64,000 nt of DNA from Isoetes taiwanensis (GCA_021234155.1 JAJEKV010000053.1:4351660-4415659); one strand, 5' to 3'; counted from the first letter of the stretch, positions 47,380 through 60,262 are shown. Notes: generated by a model from the sequence alone, not told the origin. Numbers and translations: made by a program.

Positions 47380-50300
47380 ACGCATGCAACCCATACCGCA
47401 TAGGCGACATGCGAGATTAATCTTAACTATACATGAATTAAACATAAATCGATATGCCTCGAAGCCGACATTGAGAGATGACCTTGCCGCCCCATTGCTC
47501 CATGAACGTGGTACCGCTTTATCGTCCTTCTTAAGTACCCATGTCATAAGTTTTCCACGGCAAGTGTTTCCACTTGACCAAATATTGAGAAACTCGATAT
47601 CCTTTGTCTTCTTGATCGCCTTTATCAAGGATCAAGTCCGACTATCTCTAGTCGCTTCTTCCGCCATTTTCAACAATGTTGGGTCCAAGACTTTTTTTCC
47701 GGATTTGGAGTATGCTTCTTTAACAAACTCACGTGGAAGACTTTATGAATTTTTCTTGTAGGCGGCAGCTCTAACTTGTAGGATTGGTTACCTACTCTCT
47801 TGGCTATTCTCAAGGGGCCAGCCCACCTTGGAGCAAGCTTTTACAATTTCTCGATGCGGAGCTTTGCTCGCTTCACTTTGATCTTGAGCCGACGTTGTCA
47901 CCAACCCGAAACTCGACCGGTCCTGCGTTTGTCGGCATGACACTCTTTTGCCGAATTCTTTGCCGCAAGAAGATATCATCGACCTCTTCTACCAACCGCC
48001 AGTATGTCGGCCAACATTTGCCGCTAAACCTCTACCTTTGACATAGGATTGTGCCAAGTGTCTAGAGTTAGACATTGGTAGTCAGAGTTGATCATGAACG
48101 GCGACATCCGGGATGATTCCCGCTGGTGCTATTATGTTTAACTCAACCAAGTGAATATAATCTTCCCACTTACTTTGCTTGTTCCCACATAGTTTCTAGC
48201 ATATCTTCCAAGATTCTCGTTGGTCCGTTTCCATTTGCCCATCCGCTCGAGGATGATAGGTCGCTCATGGACAGCTTAAATGCTCGATCGTCGCCAAAAG
48301 ATCCCGCCAAAAGGCACTCATGAACTTCGGGTCTCTGGTTTGAGATGATCTCTCTCGCATACCATGGAGCTGAAGATTTTCTTGGTGAAGAGAGCCGTTG
48401 TATCTAAGGTCGTGGTTTTGGTCGTGCAAGGCACAAAGTGTGCCATCTTCGACATACTTGTCGACCACAACCATTAGGGCATCCTTTCCTCTCAAGGGTC
48501 GGAAGCCCCGCTATGAAGTCCATATCGATGACTTCCCACTTAGCGCTCGACACAAGTATCGGTTCCAATGCTCTCGAATTGCTGCTCGCCTTCATCTCAC
48601 GACACAACCGACACTCTTTGATGTAGCGAAGCCATTCGCTTTCTTCATTCCCGGCTAATAACGGCCAAGACTTTGAAATATGTCTTCATAAATCAAGCGT
48701 GGGGCTATATGGGTTGTGGGTGTCGTGGAGAATCAACTTCCTCAATCCCTCGATGATTCAGTGCACACACAACTTATTCTTATGGTACAAAAGGTTACCT
48801 TCCTTTTTAAAATTTTGAAGGTCTCCCTCTCCTTATCTGTTTGCCTCCTTGCACAAGCTCGCCCACACTTCCTTGAAGTCCGTGATATGTCGGCAAGGTT
48901 TCTTCGATCTTCTTTTCCGGTCGCCGGTGAGCGCCGAGATTGCATTGCAAAGCTGGACTCTTGTTGTCGAGGATGCCTTGAAAGCGACCGCTACCACATT
49001 GAGCTTCCCCGCTTATAAACTATATCAAAATCGTATTCTTCGAGGAACTCCATCCACCTTCGGCCGCCTCAAAGTTGAGATGTGGTTGCAAACACGTATT
49101 GGAGGCTCGATGATCCGTGATCCAAATGGAACTTCCTTTCCAATGTAGTGTCTCCAAATTTTAGTGCTCGATAACCGCAAGCAACTCTTGGTCATGAGTC
49201 GGGTAGCGAGTTTCAAGGCCGCTCATCTTCCGTGAGTCATAAGCCACTACCGCTTCTTCCCGCGATCAATACCGCAGCTGGTAATTTTTTTGCATCCCTC
49301 GCCACAAGCTTGTCCTTTCCGGGTCCGGCAGATTAGGATGGGGGCGGTTGTCAAAGCTTCCTTCAACATCTCAATCCTCGCTTTTGGCTTTCTTCGCCGG
49401 CTGATCCGCCTAATCCTTTACTTTTTTGCCCTCACAAACCAAGTACGGGCCGCTTATTTTTGTAAAGTTCTTCACCTAACTTCCTATAGTACCCTCGCTA
49501 GGTCAAGAAAGCTTCTTGACCTCGGGTGGATGTTCTTTTACCGCCAATGTATGATCGCTTGATCTTGATGCGGATCCGTTGAAATCCCTCTCGCTGGAGA
49601 TCACGCGGCTCCCAGATATTCTACTCTTCCGCTATATATGACACTGGCCAACTTAGCTGCATAACCGTGCCTTCTAGCTTCTCGAAAGCACTTTCCCGAG
49701 GTGTTGTATGTGTTCTTCCGTGGATTTGTCGTACACCGTAATGTCATCAAAGAATACTATAACAAAGTATCCAAAAACTCCCCAAGATGTCGCTCATAAG
49801 TCTCATGAATGTTGCCGGGCGCTTGACAAGCCAAACGGCATTATGGTGAACTCAGAATGCCCATACCGGGTCCCCGAATGTTGTTTTGTGGATGTCTTTC
49901 TTAATCCCCGACTGTTGGTACCCTCACCTCGTGTCTATCTTGGAGAAAACCTTCGCGCCTTGGAGCTGATCCATTAGGTCGTCCGATCTCGGGAGTGCAT
50001 ACTTTTTTTTTTATTGAAGGCTATGTATGTGTATATAAATATAGAGAAAATGAGTAATAAAAAGTTTGAGAATGCAAATGATATAAGAATGCATTCTCTA
50101 AGTCCAAAATTATATCAAGGCATAAAGATCAGAGTTTGGATATATCCCATATAGTTAATATTTTCGCCCTAACCCTCTGGAGATCGAGCAGAAAGAGCAG
50201 TAGAGACAATTGCATGTCTGAAATTTCGCTGGATTGAATCGCCTGGTAAGATCAGCAAATTTCACAAATTAGCATTCTTCAAGTCCAAGTTCTAGATACA

Positions 50301-51540
50301 TGAGCAATGATCGACAATGATCTCCATGGTATACCATCGAAGTTGGCCCCTAATTGGTCGAGCCACACAGAATTAATCATGAGATTAATTCGGGATCCCA
50401 TTTTATCTTCTTCCGCCCCACCAAGATGTTACCCCAAAACCAAAGAAGAGATGTGTGTTAATTAAACGCTTCATTAATCCATTTAATATCAAATTTTGAT
50501 CGCTCATCGACAGCCTTTTAGCCAAACAATCTCCTCATTGAATATGAGAGTGTTTCTGGCCTTCCACATTCTCCAGAGGAGGATGTAAATTCTCCAATCT
50601 CTGGGATTATGGGGAAACAATATATCGACTAAGGCGCTTCAAAGATCGTGGGATATTGAATTCAGTAGCTGCCAGTTCAAGGACCCATTCTGACCAAAGG
50701 CATTTCTTAAAAAGGGGAGTGCATACCTGTTCTTGATGGTGTGCTTGTTTAGCTGCCTGTAATCTATGCACATCCTCAAGCTGCCATCCTTCTTCTTCAC
50801 AAAAAGGATGGGTGCCCCAAATGGTGAGACGCTAGGTCTAATGAACCCTAGGTCAAGCAGCTCCTGCAATTGCTTCTTCAACTCGGCTAGCTCTTACGTT
50901 GTCATCCCGTATGGCGCTTTGCTCGCCGGTCCGCACGACGGGTTCGAAAAGCTATCTCACACCTCGACTTCCGAAGAAGGGAGGGATCTCGCCTGGGAAG
51001 AGATCATGGAACTCCTTTACCAACTTAGCTACCGCTTTGGTAATTTGTCGAAAGCACCTTATCTTCCTTTGCTTTCTTCCTCGACTCCTGCTCTTCGATC
51101 TGAAGCTTGAAGACATAGGCTACCCGCATTTTTTATGCATTTGGAGCAAACCGCTACTAGACATACATCGTATGATAGGAACGACTTTCTTTACCCCGCA
51201 ATTTCTATGATTTTGCCGCTACGCCATCAAGGTCATTTTACGGCCCTACAAATGATGATGGCCTTTGCCGAGCGAGGTACTCCATGGCGATGATCAAATC
51301 ATACTTCCCGATGTTCATTACTTCGCTCCCATTTGATGTTGATCCCCGCAAATCGATGTCGGTTTATCCTCTTGCTCGCCAGGTTCATCCGCCCCGCTTG
51401 CTAACACCACGGGTCTGCCTTTTGACTTCAACGGTTTGAGCTTCAACATCTCAACCATTCTTGGGGACGCAGTTGTGGGTGCTCCCCGTATCTATCGTGA
51501 CTATGAAAGACTTGGCCTTGGCCTTCCCTTACCGCGGGAG
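47380..51540 (-). pseudogene. Gypsy pol polyprotein (minus), broken
   Basis: Protease near 51540-51460 shows IVTIDTGSTHNCV. RT at 50881-50727 reads [40 protein letters not shown] and NRYALP. It resumes after the inserted LINE fragment as RSDDLMDQLQGAKVFSKIDT (49990 onward) with STEEHIQHLGKVL. RNase H lies around 49290-49190 (RKLSGLETRYPTHDQELLAV). Integrase at 48620-48250 shows AKWEVIDMDFIAGLP, DALMVVVDKYVED and RDPKFMSAFWRDLL. 47650-47540 gives QYLVKWKHLPW, chromodomain-like. Many one-base shifts interrupt it. Confidence 0.85.
50003..50714 (-). mobile_element. 5'-truncated L1-type LINE fragment inserted in gypsy RT
   Basis: Bounded by a perfect 12-bp target-site duplication GGGAGTGCATAC (49991-50002 and 50715-50726), with a 10-base poly(T) at 50003-50012, i.e. 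a poly(A) tail on minus. Inside, minus translation gives ILLWRMWKARNTLIFNEEI, typical of the C-terminal region of plant L1 LINEs. The insertion splits the host RT exactly at the codons for YALP. Confidence 0.9.
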
Positions 51541-51699
51541 ATTACCCCGATACTAATTTTTTGCTTGGTCCGGAATCTATGGTCGCAAAGATATGACACT
51601 CACCCTCAATAAAAGTCGCATGCTTCCCCGTCGCCGCCGCCGAGGGAGTCTCCCATCCACCCAACTCGCCACGCCGCATTCATGACAAAGGGGCGCTTT

Positions 51700-52890
51700 G
51701 TCGCTCTGCGGGGCTCGGCTGGAAGCACTGAAGCAGAGTCGCTTTCAATGCACTCAGCTTTCTCCTTAGGTATTGCTTGCAAAAAGGATCGCGACCACTT
51801 TCAGTAGTTTGACCCTTCCTGCCGCGCTTATCCTTGAAGGATACCTATTTCTTTTCCCCGCCGCTTCCCATAATTGCCACCGGATGGAGCTTTTGCTGGT
51901 CCCGACTACGCCGGGCTATAACTCCTCAAGCTTTGTCCTTATCCCCGGTAGTACCATTGCTTTCATTTCAATCGCCTGGAGGGGCCGGATCCTTGCAGGT
52001 GCGATCGCTGAATTCGCCTCGATATCGCTCGAGGGTTGATTGCTCTTACTAGCTTCCTTATCTCATCGCTTAATCCCTCGATGTACCTTTCCACTTCATG
52101 GCGCTTCACTCGCCGCGACATAAAGCCTCGCCATAAACTCTTCCGTATTTTCTGACGCGACTTGTTTGCCCAGAGCGAGTAGCCGATAGAATCGCTGCAT
52201 CATGTGGCATTTGTGCTCTCTTGGCACATAGTGGCTTTGGAATGCCTTTTGAAAATTTCTTTGAACCCGCAGCCTATCTCGCCAACCCATGGGCCTTGGC
52301 ATAGCCCTTCCACCATATCTTTGTCGCTTTTAAGTTGGCTATAGCCACCCCTCGCTTTGTCTTTTGTCCTTCATTCCCGTATGCATTCCTATATTCCCTC
52401 ATCTCGCCCAACCAAGCCTCTCGCCTCCATGCCCGACCGATTGTCACCGGAGAACCGCTCCCGCTTTTGCCTTCCATACGCTACTCGACCAATCTACTTT
52501 CTTTCCTCGTAGTCCGAGGTCTTGTGTCCCCGAGTCCGCCGCTCCTCTACGTCTTGCACTGCTCCACCTCTTTCATCGAATCGAGTCGGAAACCGAAGCC
52601 AGGCCGGAGGATTCCGCTAGGGGACCTCCTTCTTGCTCTTCTTCTTATCCTTTCCCCGCCTTTCGAGGGGGTGCGCTTGGCAACCGGACGCTGTGGTTTG
52701 GGCCCAACCGCCGCTTTTGTGCCGTTAAAAGGCCTTTATCTCTTGAAGATCAGATCTCATCTGCGACATCTCCTCTTCGGGAGTCATGGGATCGAATTCC
52801 TCGTACAGGTTCCTTGGTAGGTGCTGTCTGGCCGGCGTCTCTTCATCTCTATGGGCTCGCCGGTCTTGTTCAGCTGTTCCTGGACCTCTA
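51700..52890 (-). pseudogene. Gypsy gag (minus), broken
   Basis: The reading from about 52890 begins MQLEVQEQLNKTGEP in shifting frames. A central region gives IWWKGYAKAHGLAR, then FQKAFQSHYVPREHKCHMMQ, RFYRLL and ENTEEFMARLYVAASEAP (52477-52096), which is the retrotransposon gag (UBN2-like) signature. The GC-rich stretch produces long antisense frames on plus that are not genes. Confidence 0.8.
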
Positions 52891-53069
52891 GCTGCATACA
52901 CAAATAGATCGTAGCCTTACGGTTAGCTTTGTTTGTTTTATTGCATTATATGTGTTTGCTGATATAGTTGTGGAAACAAAATACATCAACAAAACATTTA
53001 GAATGCGAAACAGAATGTATTTATATATATAGTAGCTTCATTACAATGCTTCTGAGATCAAGAGTCTAA

Positions 53070-53560
53070 CTATTCTTGGAATCGCCGGAAGGATGGGCTA
53101 TCCTCAAGGAACTTCTTAACCTGGGCCGTTCCTACCGAGCGTCCCAAGTTTCTGAGGATGTTCGTTGGTGTCCCGCCCTGCAAGGCTGTCACCAAGTCTT
53201 CTACCCTGCGGTCGGAAGTGTAGGTCATGACGCTAATCTTCCCTCGGGCTGGTAGGGTACCGCGGAGTCGAAGATATCTAGTGCCACCGTTCTCTTGACT
53301 AGGATGACATGGTCAACTGATGGAATCAGCCGAGCATGCCTACCAAATCCCGAGAGTGCGATGAGCATGGATACCCCTTCTTTGCCCCTTGGGCTGAATT
53401 TGCGGTGGATGACCGCTATTTTCGCCCAACAAGAGAGGAACTCGGCTTTTGCCCAACGCCGTTTTCTTCGCCGTTTCCGCACTAGCCCAGATATTCATCG
53501 ACCGAATTTGGCCCGCCGCCCTCGCGGTCCCTTATTGTTGAAGCGATTCGTCGCCGTCGA
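53070..53560 (-). other. Unidentified minus-strand open frames upstream of gypsy gag
   Basis: 53482-53225 (85 codons) reads KGKEGVSMLI-like and GRHARLIPSVDHVILVKRTV, VALDIFDSAVPYQPEG. One shift continues as KISVMTYTSDRRVEDLVTAL, QGGTPTNILRNLGRSVGTAQ and KKFLEDSPSFRRFQE, ending at a stop near 53070. The continuity suggests one real protein-coding segment with an indel. I do not recognise it; it could be a host gene fragment or a retroelement accessory ORF. Confidence 0.4.
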
Positions 53561-53853
53561 CAGTTATCCCTGACGCCCCGGACAGACTATTCATGCATAC
53601 GACGGACCAGGTCAAGGCCAAGGATCCCAACAGCCGCATGTGTCACCGTAAAAGGCCCCCAGAAGACCAAGCAGCCAGACCACGCAGAAGGCCACCGCGC
53701 TAAAGAAGAGGCAACGCACGCAAGTGACGCTACCACACCGCCACCAATATTTCAAGCTTTCCAAGAGGCACCGCCAACAAAGTGAACCGCCTCCTTCCGT
53801 GAGTCGGCACCTAGAATTGACAGAGTGTCTATATTGGGCCAAAGGCCATTGTA

Positions 53854-53866
53854 CTATATATATGAG
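53854..53866 (+). promoter_or_regulatory. Putative LTR TATA box
   Basis: CTATATATATGAG, followed by GAGCTAGCC, lies upstream of the gag region of the plus-strand gypsy element. The LTR edges are not resolved. Confidence 0.4.
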
Positions 53867-54169
53867 TAGAGCTAGCCTTCACGGCTAGATGAGTTTTGGT
53901 CTTATCTCACTTCGTTTGCTTTCTCGACATGCAGAGCTCATGTATCATCATTGATATCAAAGAGTTTTGTTCTCATCATTGTGTTCTTATTGTTTTTCGC
54001 TTGTTCTCTTTCTTCCTTTTCCTTGTTTCTTTTGCAAATCCCGCTGACACAAATTTTTTTCCTCGCTTGATCCATCGGTCCTTGCCAGTAGGTCGCCTTT
54101 GCGTGAGTTCCCCCAACCTGCACTTAAACACCGCCGCCGCTGCCGGAAAGTTCTTCCTTCCTTCTTTAC

Positions 54170-55615
54170 CATGTCTCGAAGCTTTTACTCCTTTAAGGGG
54201 CTTAGTCGACGATATCTCGCTTGAGCGCCATCAACGCCGCCAAGTTGCTCGAGATATGTATGACAATCGTTATGATATTGAGGGAGGCCACATTCGCCAC
54301 GAGCTCAATCGGCGCCACCTACTCCTCGTGTTCACTCGCCCCGCTCTCCTCCCGGTAAACATTGTTCACAACCTCAATCACCACATCATACACCTGTTCA
54401 GCCCCTCCAGCCTTTTATTTCCACACTCCGCAGAGTGCCTACATTCATATCTCCTCCGCCATACCTCCTCTGCCTTCACAACCATCATCTCCCCTGGAGG
54501 AATGGGTTATCCCCATGTATCTTTCTGCCCTCCCCTGTGTTCAGACATATCCCCAATCCCCTTTTTTTACCATACTCTTCCAGCTTTATACTCACCGATC
54601 TCAAACTCATTTTAACAACACTCTCAAGGACCATCCCCATGTGATCCCTCCTTTTCAAGACTCTCAAGGTTTTTTTCGCTCCTTTGACACATCATACCGA
54701 GACTATGGCTGTACCACCTCATTATGTGCCTCCTCTTATTCAGCCACTCTATGCGCAAGGTCCGGCCACAATCTTCTTTTCGCACTCTCAAACTGACCTA
54801 TCCCACTTTTTGGCAAGCATTTCAAAGGCAAACCATTGATCAAAGTGCTCAAGTCCACATGGAAGAATTTGAGGCTCGCTGTCCTAAATGGTCACGCCAA
54901 CCTCAACCGGTTCCATATTTTTCCACCATGCGCGTGGATCCCCTCATCAATGGCTCATGGCAAACAAAAGCCATTGGAAACAAAACCGACGTAAAATGAA
55001 GACCGCTTCTTTCTCATTATGGTACCACGTGATGATGATCAACTTTTTCAAGCAACTCAATGATCTTCAAAGAAGAGCCCACGGAATCAGCTCCGGATTT
55101 TATGGATCGCCTTTCACATCCTCCTCAAGAAACTTCAAGAATACCTCCGCGAAAGCCGATCCTCGCCTCGTTTCTGTGGATTTCTCCGCTATTCGCCTCA
55201 TGATCGAATACTCAAGGCGCCCAAGACTTTGGAGCGTACCATCGAACTTGTCAATCATTCTAATGTTTCCTCCCGAGGTGTGGCCCTCCAGAGCTACCTT
55301 TCATTCCTCCCCGTTATGGTTCCTCGATCGTTGTTCAGCCTCAACACTCAAATCCTCAACGCAATCAAATTTGGTGCCACCTTCAGAAATATCAAGGCCA
55401 TTTGGCCAATGAGTGCAACTCCTCCAATGGTCCTCCTCTATTGTAAACGCCGCAACATGTGCAATCATGCTACGGAAGAATGCACTGCATTTCATCCCGC
55501 ACCGGTTTATCAAGTTCTAGACCACGCCAAAGAACAAACGCCATACAAACCTCAGCAATTTCCAGCTCAACAACTTCAACAAGATCCACAGCCTCAACAA
55601 TCTCAACAAAATTAA
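54170..55615 (+). pseudogene. Gypsy gag (plus), broken
   Basis: Segments in shifting frames: MYDNRYDIEGGHIRHELNRR (54257-54316), DPRLVSVDFSAIRLMIE (55164-55214), then a continuous 55229-55615 frame with VALQSYLSFLPVMVPRSLF and a zinc-knuckle-like CKRRNMCNHATEEC, ending in a Gln-rich tail. The order and the knuckle support gag. Confidence 0.7.
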
Positions 55616-56479
55616 GAGGCCAAGGCAAACGCGGTTCTTTTGATCCTTCTAAAGCCCAAGCATATCATTGTCCGAATGGGGATCATCACCACCACGGCGT
55701 GCCCTCAACTTCCTCAAGTTCAAGTCCAACTTCCGTGCACGAATCAAACCACGCCAAAGATTTCACGCCTATCAACTTTGATCGCTAATGGCAAACAAGG
55801 CCCTCGCCCCGTTTCTCGAAAAGCCACCACGCTGCCTCAACAATCAAGGTATCAACCAGCTCTTGCAAAGAACTCCTCCCATGGATCAACAAGCCTGTGA
55901 AGAAATTTATCGTGCCCTCAATCCTCCAGCTCAACCGCCAAATTGGGTTGGTTTGGTTTCATCGCCGCACTGTATGCCACGCCTTTGACCATCCTTCCTC
56001 ATGATACGCAACTCGCTTTTGTAGCTGACACTATCCTCATGCAGAGGGAAAAAAGGTTCACTTTGCCCCTGCATTTGATAAACTCATGCCTCATGTCATG
56101 CCAAAGTCCGCCAAAGTATCCTCAACCTCATGCAGCCGCCAAGGACTAACACTAGCTAATGTACACGCCACCACCGAGCTCAGCGGGCGCTGATGCACCT
56201 CCGCCTCCACACTCCACGCCTCGCCATATCCTAACATTGCCGCCGAGGTGGAGCTTCTCAAAGAAGTTGCCGCTTTCATTACCACCATCTCCTCGCTTCC
56301 CTTGGATCCACCTGATCCATTTTCTCATGTTCCCTTTGAACTCCAGAAGAGCTAGCAAAAATCAAGATTCCCTTTGAGTTTAGCAACTATTTTGAAACCG
56401 TGGTCCCGCTTCTCAAGGACCAGCTTGCCCTTCCTACGGTTCTCGTTGGGGCTGTCGCTACCTCCACACCCACTCGCAC

Positions 56480-59448
56480 ATGCCACGGTGGGCAATTAAC
56501 AAGTCAACCATGTTCAAATTGACGGGTAGTGTCGCAATCTTATCACCGATAAGTCCGCAAGCAAATGGGCATCCAACAACTTTACCGCGGCCCCGTGATG
56601 ACATCAAATTGGCTAATGGCCATATCACGCCTCAAGGCGCCACGCTTCTTCTTCACATCAATATAGGCTTAATTTTGATTCCCCTTGAATTTGGTGTTTG
56701 GAAAGTTGGGGAAGATCCGTGTGATTATGAAATGTTGGTTGGCGTGCCTTTTCTCCGCCGCAAAAGTATCCATTATCGGGCCACGGACCAGCTCGCCATT
56801 ACAGATGGTCATCTCTCAATGCCACCATGGATTTGGAAACCGCAAGATCATCTCTGGCCGAACATGCTGAACCCTCTCCGACAACCGATTCTCGACGGCA
56901 CAAAACATCTATCATGTACAGCTCCCCCTCGCGAACCGGGCCTCGCCATCCTACCCCGAATATGATGATCCCGGGGAGAGATGACTCTCGACAGACTGTG
57001 CCGTGGTCTGCTTTACTCGAACCCTACCGCTCCTTTTGCAATTGCATCCAACGCATTGATCATTTTTCAGATACGTAACTTCCCCCGACATGGTGGATGT
57101 ACATGCCGCCATGAAATAACCCGTGCTTGATGATGCTCAAGAACCACTTTTTTTCACCACCAATGCACGTACCATCCCGCCGGGCCCAACCTCCCCGCCA
57201 TGTTGTTCAAGACACCGAAGTCGCTCCACTACATCTCGACACTCGTGGGAGATAGTGGATGTTGGCAACCATCAACTGGCCCCTGCCTTTGCCGCCAATC
57301 TCCCGACCACCTATCGCAGACACGCAAGCCATCACGCTTTTCAAAAATTTAAACACATTTTTGCCTGGAGCTATAAAGATCTTCGGGGTATCAACAAAAA
57401 CTTGGGGGAACTCACTATTCCTACCAAATCAGATGCACGTCCTGTCTAGCAACGACAGTACTGGCTCAACCCAAATTACCGTGACCGAGTCAAGGCTGAA
57501 ATTGACAAAACTTCTAGCTGCAGGTTTGATCTACGAGGTCAAACATTCTGAATGGGTGAGCTCCATCGTCATTGCTCTCAAACACAACGGTAAGATCCGT
57601 GATTTGCATGGACTATCGCGAACTCAATCAGGCCACGAGAGCTGATCACTTCCCACTTCCCCTTCACGCACTGTGTTCGAAGAGGTCGCCGGGTCATGAA
57701 ATGTACTCCTTCATGGATGGTTTTTCAGGTTAATCAAATTTCTATCAAAGAAGCTGATCAACTTAAGACTACCTTCACCACCCCGTGTGGCACTTTTGCC
57801 TACAAGGTGGTTCCTTTTGGGTTATCAAACTCTCCCTCAACGTTTCAACGCATCATGCTCTCGGTTTTTCATTATTATATGAAGGAGAAACCCTTCCTCC
57901 ATTTTTCAAGATGACTTTTCCACCTACAGCCCATGGATGACCACCGATAAATTAGAACTTGTCTTTCGTAAATGTGATGAGTCCGGCATTAGTCTCAATC
58001 CGAGAAATGCACCTTCAAGGCCACCTCTCGTGTTCTGTTAGGACATGTGGTCAAGAAAGGTGTATCACCACCTGATCCGCTAAAATCGGGCCATGCGTTT
58101 AAAGCTCAAGCACCATCCAATATCAAGGAGACACGCTTTTTCCTTGGGCAAGGTAAATTATTATTCCACCTTCATTCCCGGACTTTGTACCATTGTCGAT
58201 CCCATTCATAAACTCACGGGTGATGAATCCACTTGGGCTTGGAATTCCTGTGACGATGTCGCTTTTCAACGCTTGAAGATCTTGCTTACCAGTGCCCCGC
58301 GTTTGTTCCTCCTCAATGGGACAAGCCTTTTCATGTTCATGTCGATGTCTCCAAGATTTGCTATTGGTGCTATTCTCTCACAAGCCTTTGACGCTACATT
58401 ACGATAAACCCAATCGCTATGCCGCCAGAAAACCAACTCGGGGAGCGCAACTACTCGCCACGAGGAGGGAGGCATTCTGGGCTTAATTTTTGTGTCCAAC
58501 GCTTCCGCCATTATTTGTTGGGCGCCGATCAAATTTTTGTTGATCATCGTGCACTTTTATTTGATCAACAAGTCCACGCCACGCGTGATTGCTCGGTCCT
58601 TCCTTCGCTGCAAGAATTCGCCCTTTTGAAATTGTTCATAAGGTCGGGCAAATCTCATGTTGTGCCAGATATCTCTCACGATCCCACACGATGATCCCTC
58701 CACGGGTGTTTCAGATGCCTTTCCCCGACGACAACCGCTTTTGGTCACGCCACGCCCCATTGGTTTCATAACTTCCAACAAGATCTTTCACCGCGCTTCC
58801 TCCGAAGATCCCACGCCTTCCGAAAAGCTTCAATCACGCCGCCGCCGGGCTTTCTCCGGAGGTTCGTGGACTACACCATGGTTGCGGGCCATCCGCATAA
58901 ACGCTGTAAGGATATGGTCCTCCGACGCCAGGTTCTTCCTCATGAAGTGCCCGATATCGCTCGACAAGCCCATGACGAAGCTTGGTGGTGGTCATTTTCA
59001 TGGTAACACCCACGCACGCAAAATACTTCACGTGCTATTTCGCCCACGCTTCTTCAAGGATGCCCACGCCACGCCACACGCAGGTGATGTCCGCCGCCGT
59101 AGGTCGCCCACGCCCGCGGACGCTTCCCCGCTGACTCGGCCGCCACGCCACTTCCCTTCAGCAAATGGGAATGGACTTTGTGGGGCCCATAGATCCTCCC
59201 CGCGGTGGCACACCCGCGTTCGCTACATTCGGGTCATCACCGACACGCTACCAAATGGGTCGAGGCTTGGCGACTTCCGCACAAACACATCGCCATAACG
59301 CCCAAAGTCCTCTACACGCTAAATCATCACGCCGCTTTGGCTGTCCCACGGAACTAGTCGCTGATCCCCGAGTTCATTTTGTCAATCACACCATCAAAGA
59401 GCTGACGGATTATCTGCTGATCCATCATCGCAAAAGCACACCTTATTC
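56480..59448 (+). pseudogene. Gypsy pol (plus), broken
   Basis: 56480-56965 is a protease-like region (DYEMLVGVPFLRR). RT spans 57480-57914 across frames: AEIDK, AAGLIYEVKHSEWVSSIVIA, EMYSFMDGFSG, then LKTTFTTPCGTFAYKVVPFG and LSNSPSTFQRIML. RNase H and connection follow at 58100-58690 (FSLGKVNYYSTFIPGLCTIV, FCVQRFRHYLLGADQIFVDH). Integrase lies at 58950-59448 (QMGMDFVGPIDPP in one frame, GCPTELVADPRVHFVNHTIK, ELTDYLLIHHRKSTPYS). Numerous one- and two-base indels separate the pieces. Confidence 0.8.
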
Positions 59449-60262
59449 TAGAGCCTAGTTGCACTCAAACAACACAACGAAACAACATGTTGAATGAATG
59501 AGCCATGTGGCCCTCCCCTTTATTTCCAAAATAGCAGTACAATATTTTTTCGCTTCTAATAATCCCTCATGCACACCGGCCTTTTTGGGAATACAAAAGG
59601 CATCAAAGTACCACAAAGTATTCAAAACTCAAAATAAGTTCGTAAAGATGTATAAGCCTTGGTTGCTAATGTCCAACACGACCCCAACATGCCAAGATTT
59701 GTGCAAACCTCACAAAGGACGCTTCCACATCCATCTTTGAGTAAATCTGCAAAACAACAAAGGAAAACGAGGGCCCCAATCTTGGCACAAAGGCCGCCAC
59801 ATCTTAGGCACACGAGGGCCGACCACCATGGCGCAAGGGCCCTCACCATCATCCCAATTTAAGACCCAACATTCAAGACATAAGAGTTGCCCCAATGACA
59901 ATGCTTGGCATGAGAGCCTCCAACCCATATTACAAGATACCATCGCAAGATCAAGAAGTCAAACAATGAGTCAAGCAACATAAAAAACTAAGACATTGAC
60001 TACAAGAAAACTTCAATAACGCAAGGTTATAACGCAGGGCAAACACCAAAGAGCTGGGGGAGCATGCAACCACAAAGGGGAAGGCTCAAAGACGGCTGAT
60101 GAAACTGAGAGAACGCAACAAGGTTATAAATACTGGAACGCTTCTCAACTAGCTCAAGAAGCGGATTTATCCGCTAATCTCAAAACGCAGATAAATCGCA
60201 GACTTCTAGAGCCTAGTTGCACTCAAACAACACAAATTAAAACAACATGCTAAAAATAGAGG
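59446..60262 (+). repeat. Direct repeat about 758 bp apart (possible element ends)
   Basis: TTCTAGAGCCTAGTTGCACT followed by CAAACAACACAA and AACAACATG occurs at 59446 and at 60204 in the same orientation, then diverges. The first copy lies exactly where the gypsy integrase is cut off. The pair could mark two related element termini. Confidence 0.6.

Larger units (their letters stand above)
44930..52890 (-). mobile_element. Ty3/gypsy LTR retrotransposon (minus), gag-pol decayed
   Basis: Order on minus: gag (52890 to about 51700), protease, RT, RNase H, integrase, a chromodomain-like C-terminal region, then the 3' LTR, which is the Ty3/gypsy order. No 5' LTR matching TGTGACG..CGTCACA is visible upstream of gag in the window, so the element is 5'-incomplete or that LTR has diverged. 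Frameshifts are frequent. Confidence 0.85.
53590..59448 (+). mobile_element. Second Ty3/gypsy retrotransposon (plus), 3'-truncated
   Basis: Gag, protease, RT, RNase H and integrase follow in order on plus. A TATA-containing block (53850-53870) upstream of gag may be in its 5' LTR. The integrase reading stops at 59448 after KSTPYS, where unrelated purine-rich sequence begins, so the 3' end and 3' LTR are missing. It is divergent from the minus-strand element. Confidence 0.8.

Noticed and set aside
52335-52891. Plus-strand ORFs of 161 and 175 codons
   Set aside because: They are antisense to gag of the minus-strand gypsy element, whose motifs are recognisable on the other strand.
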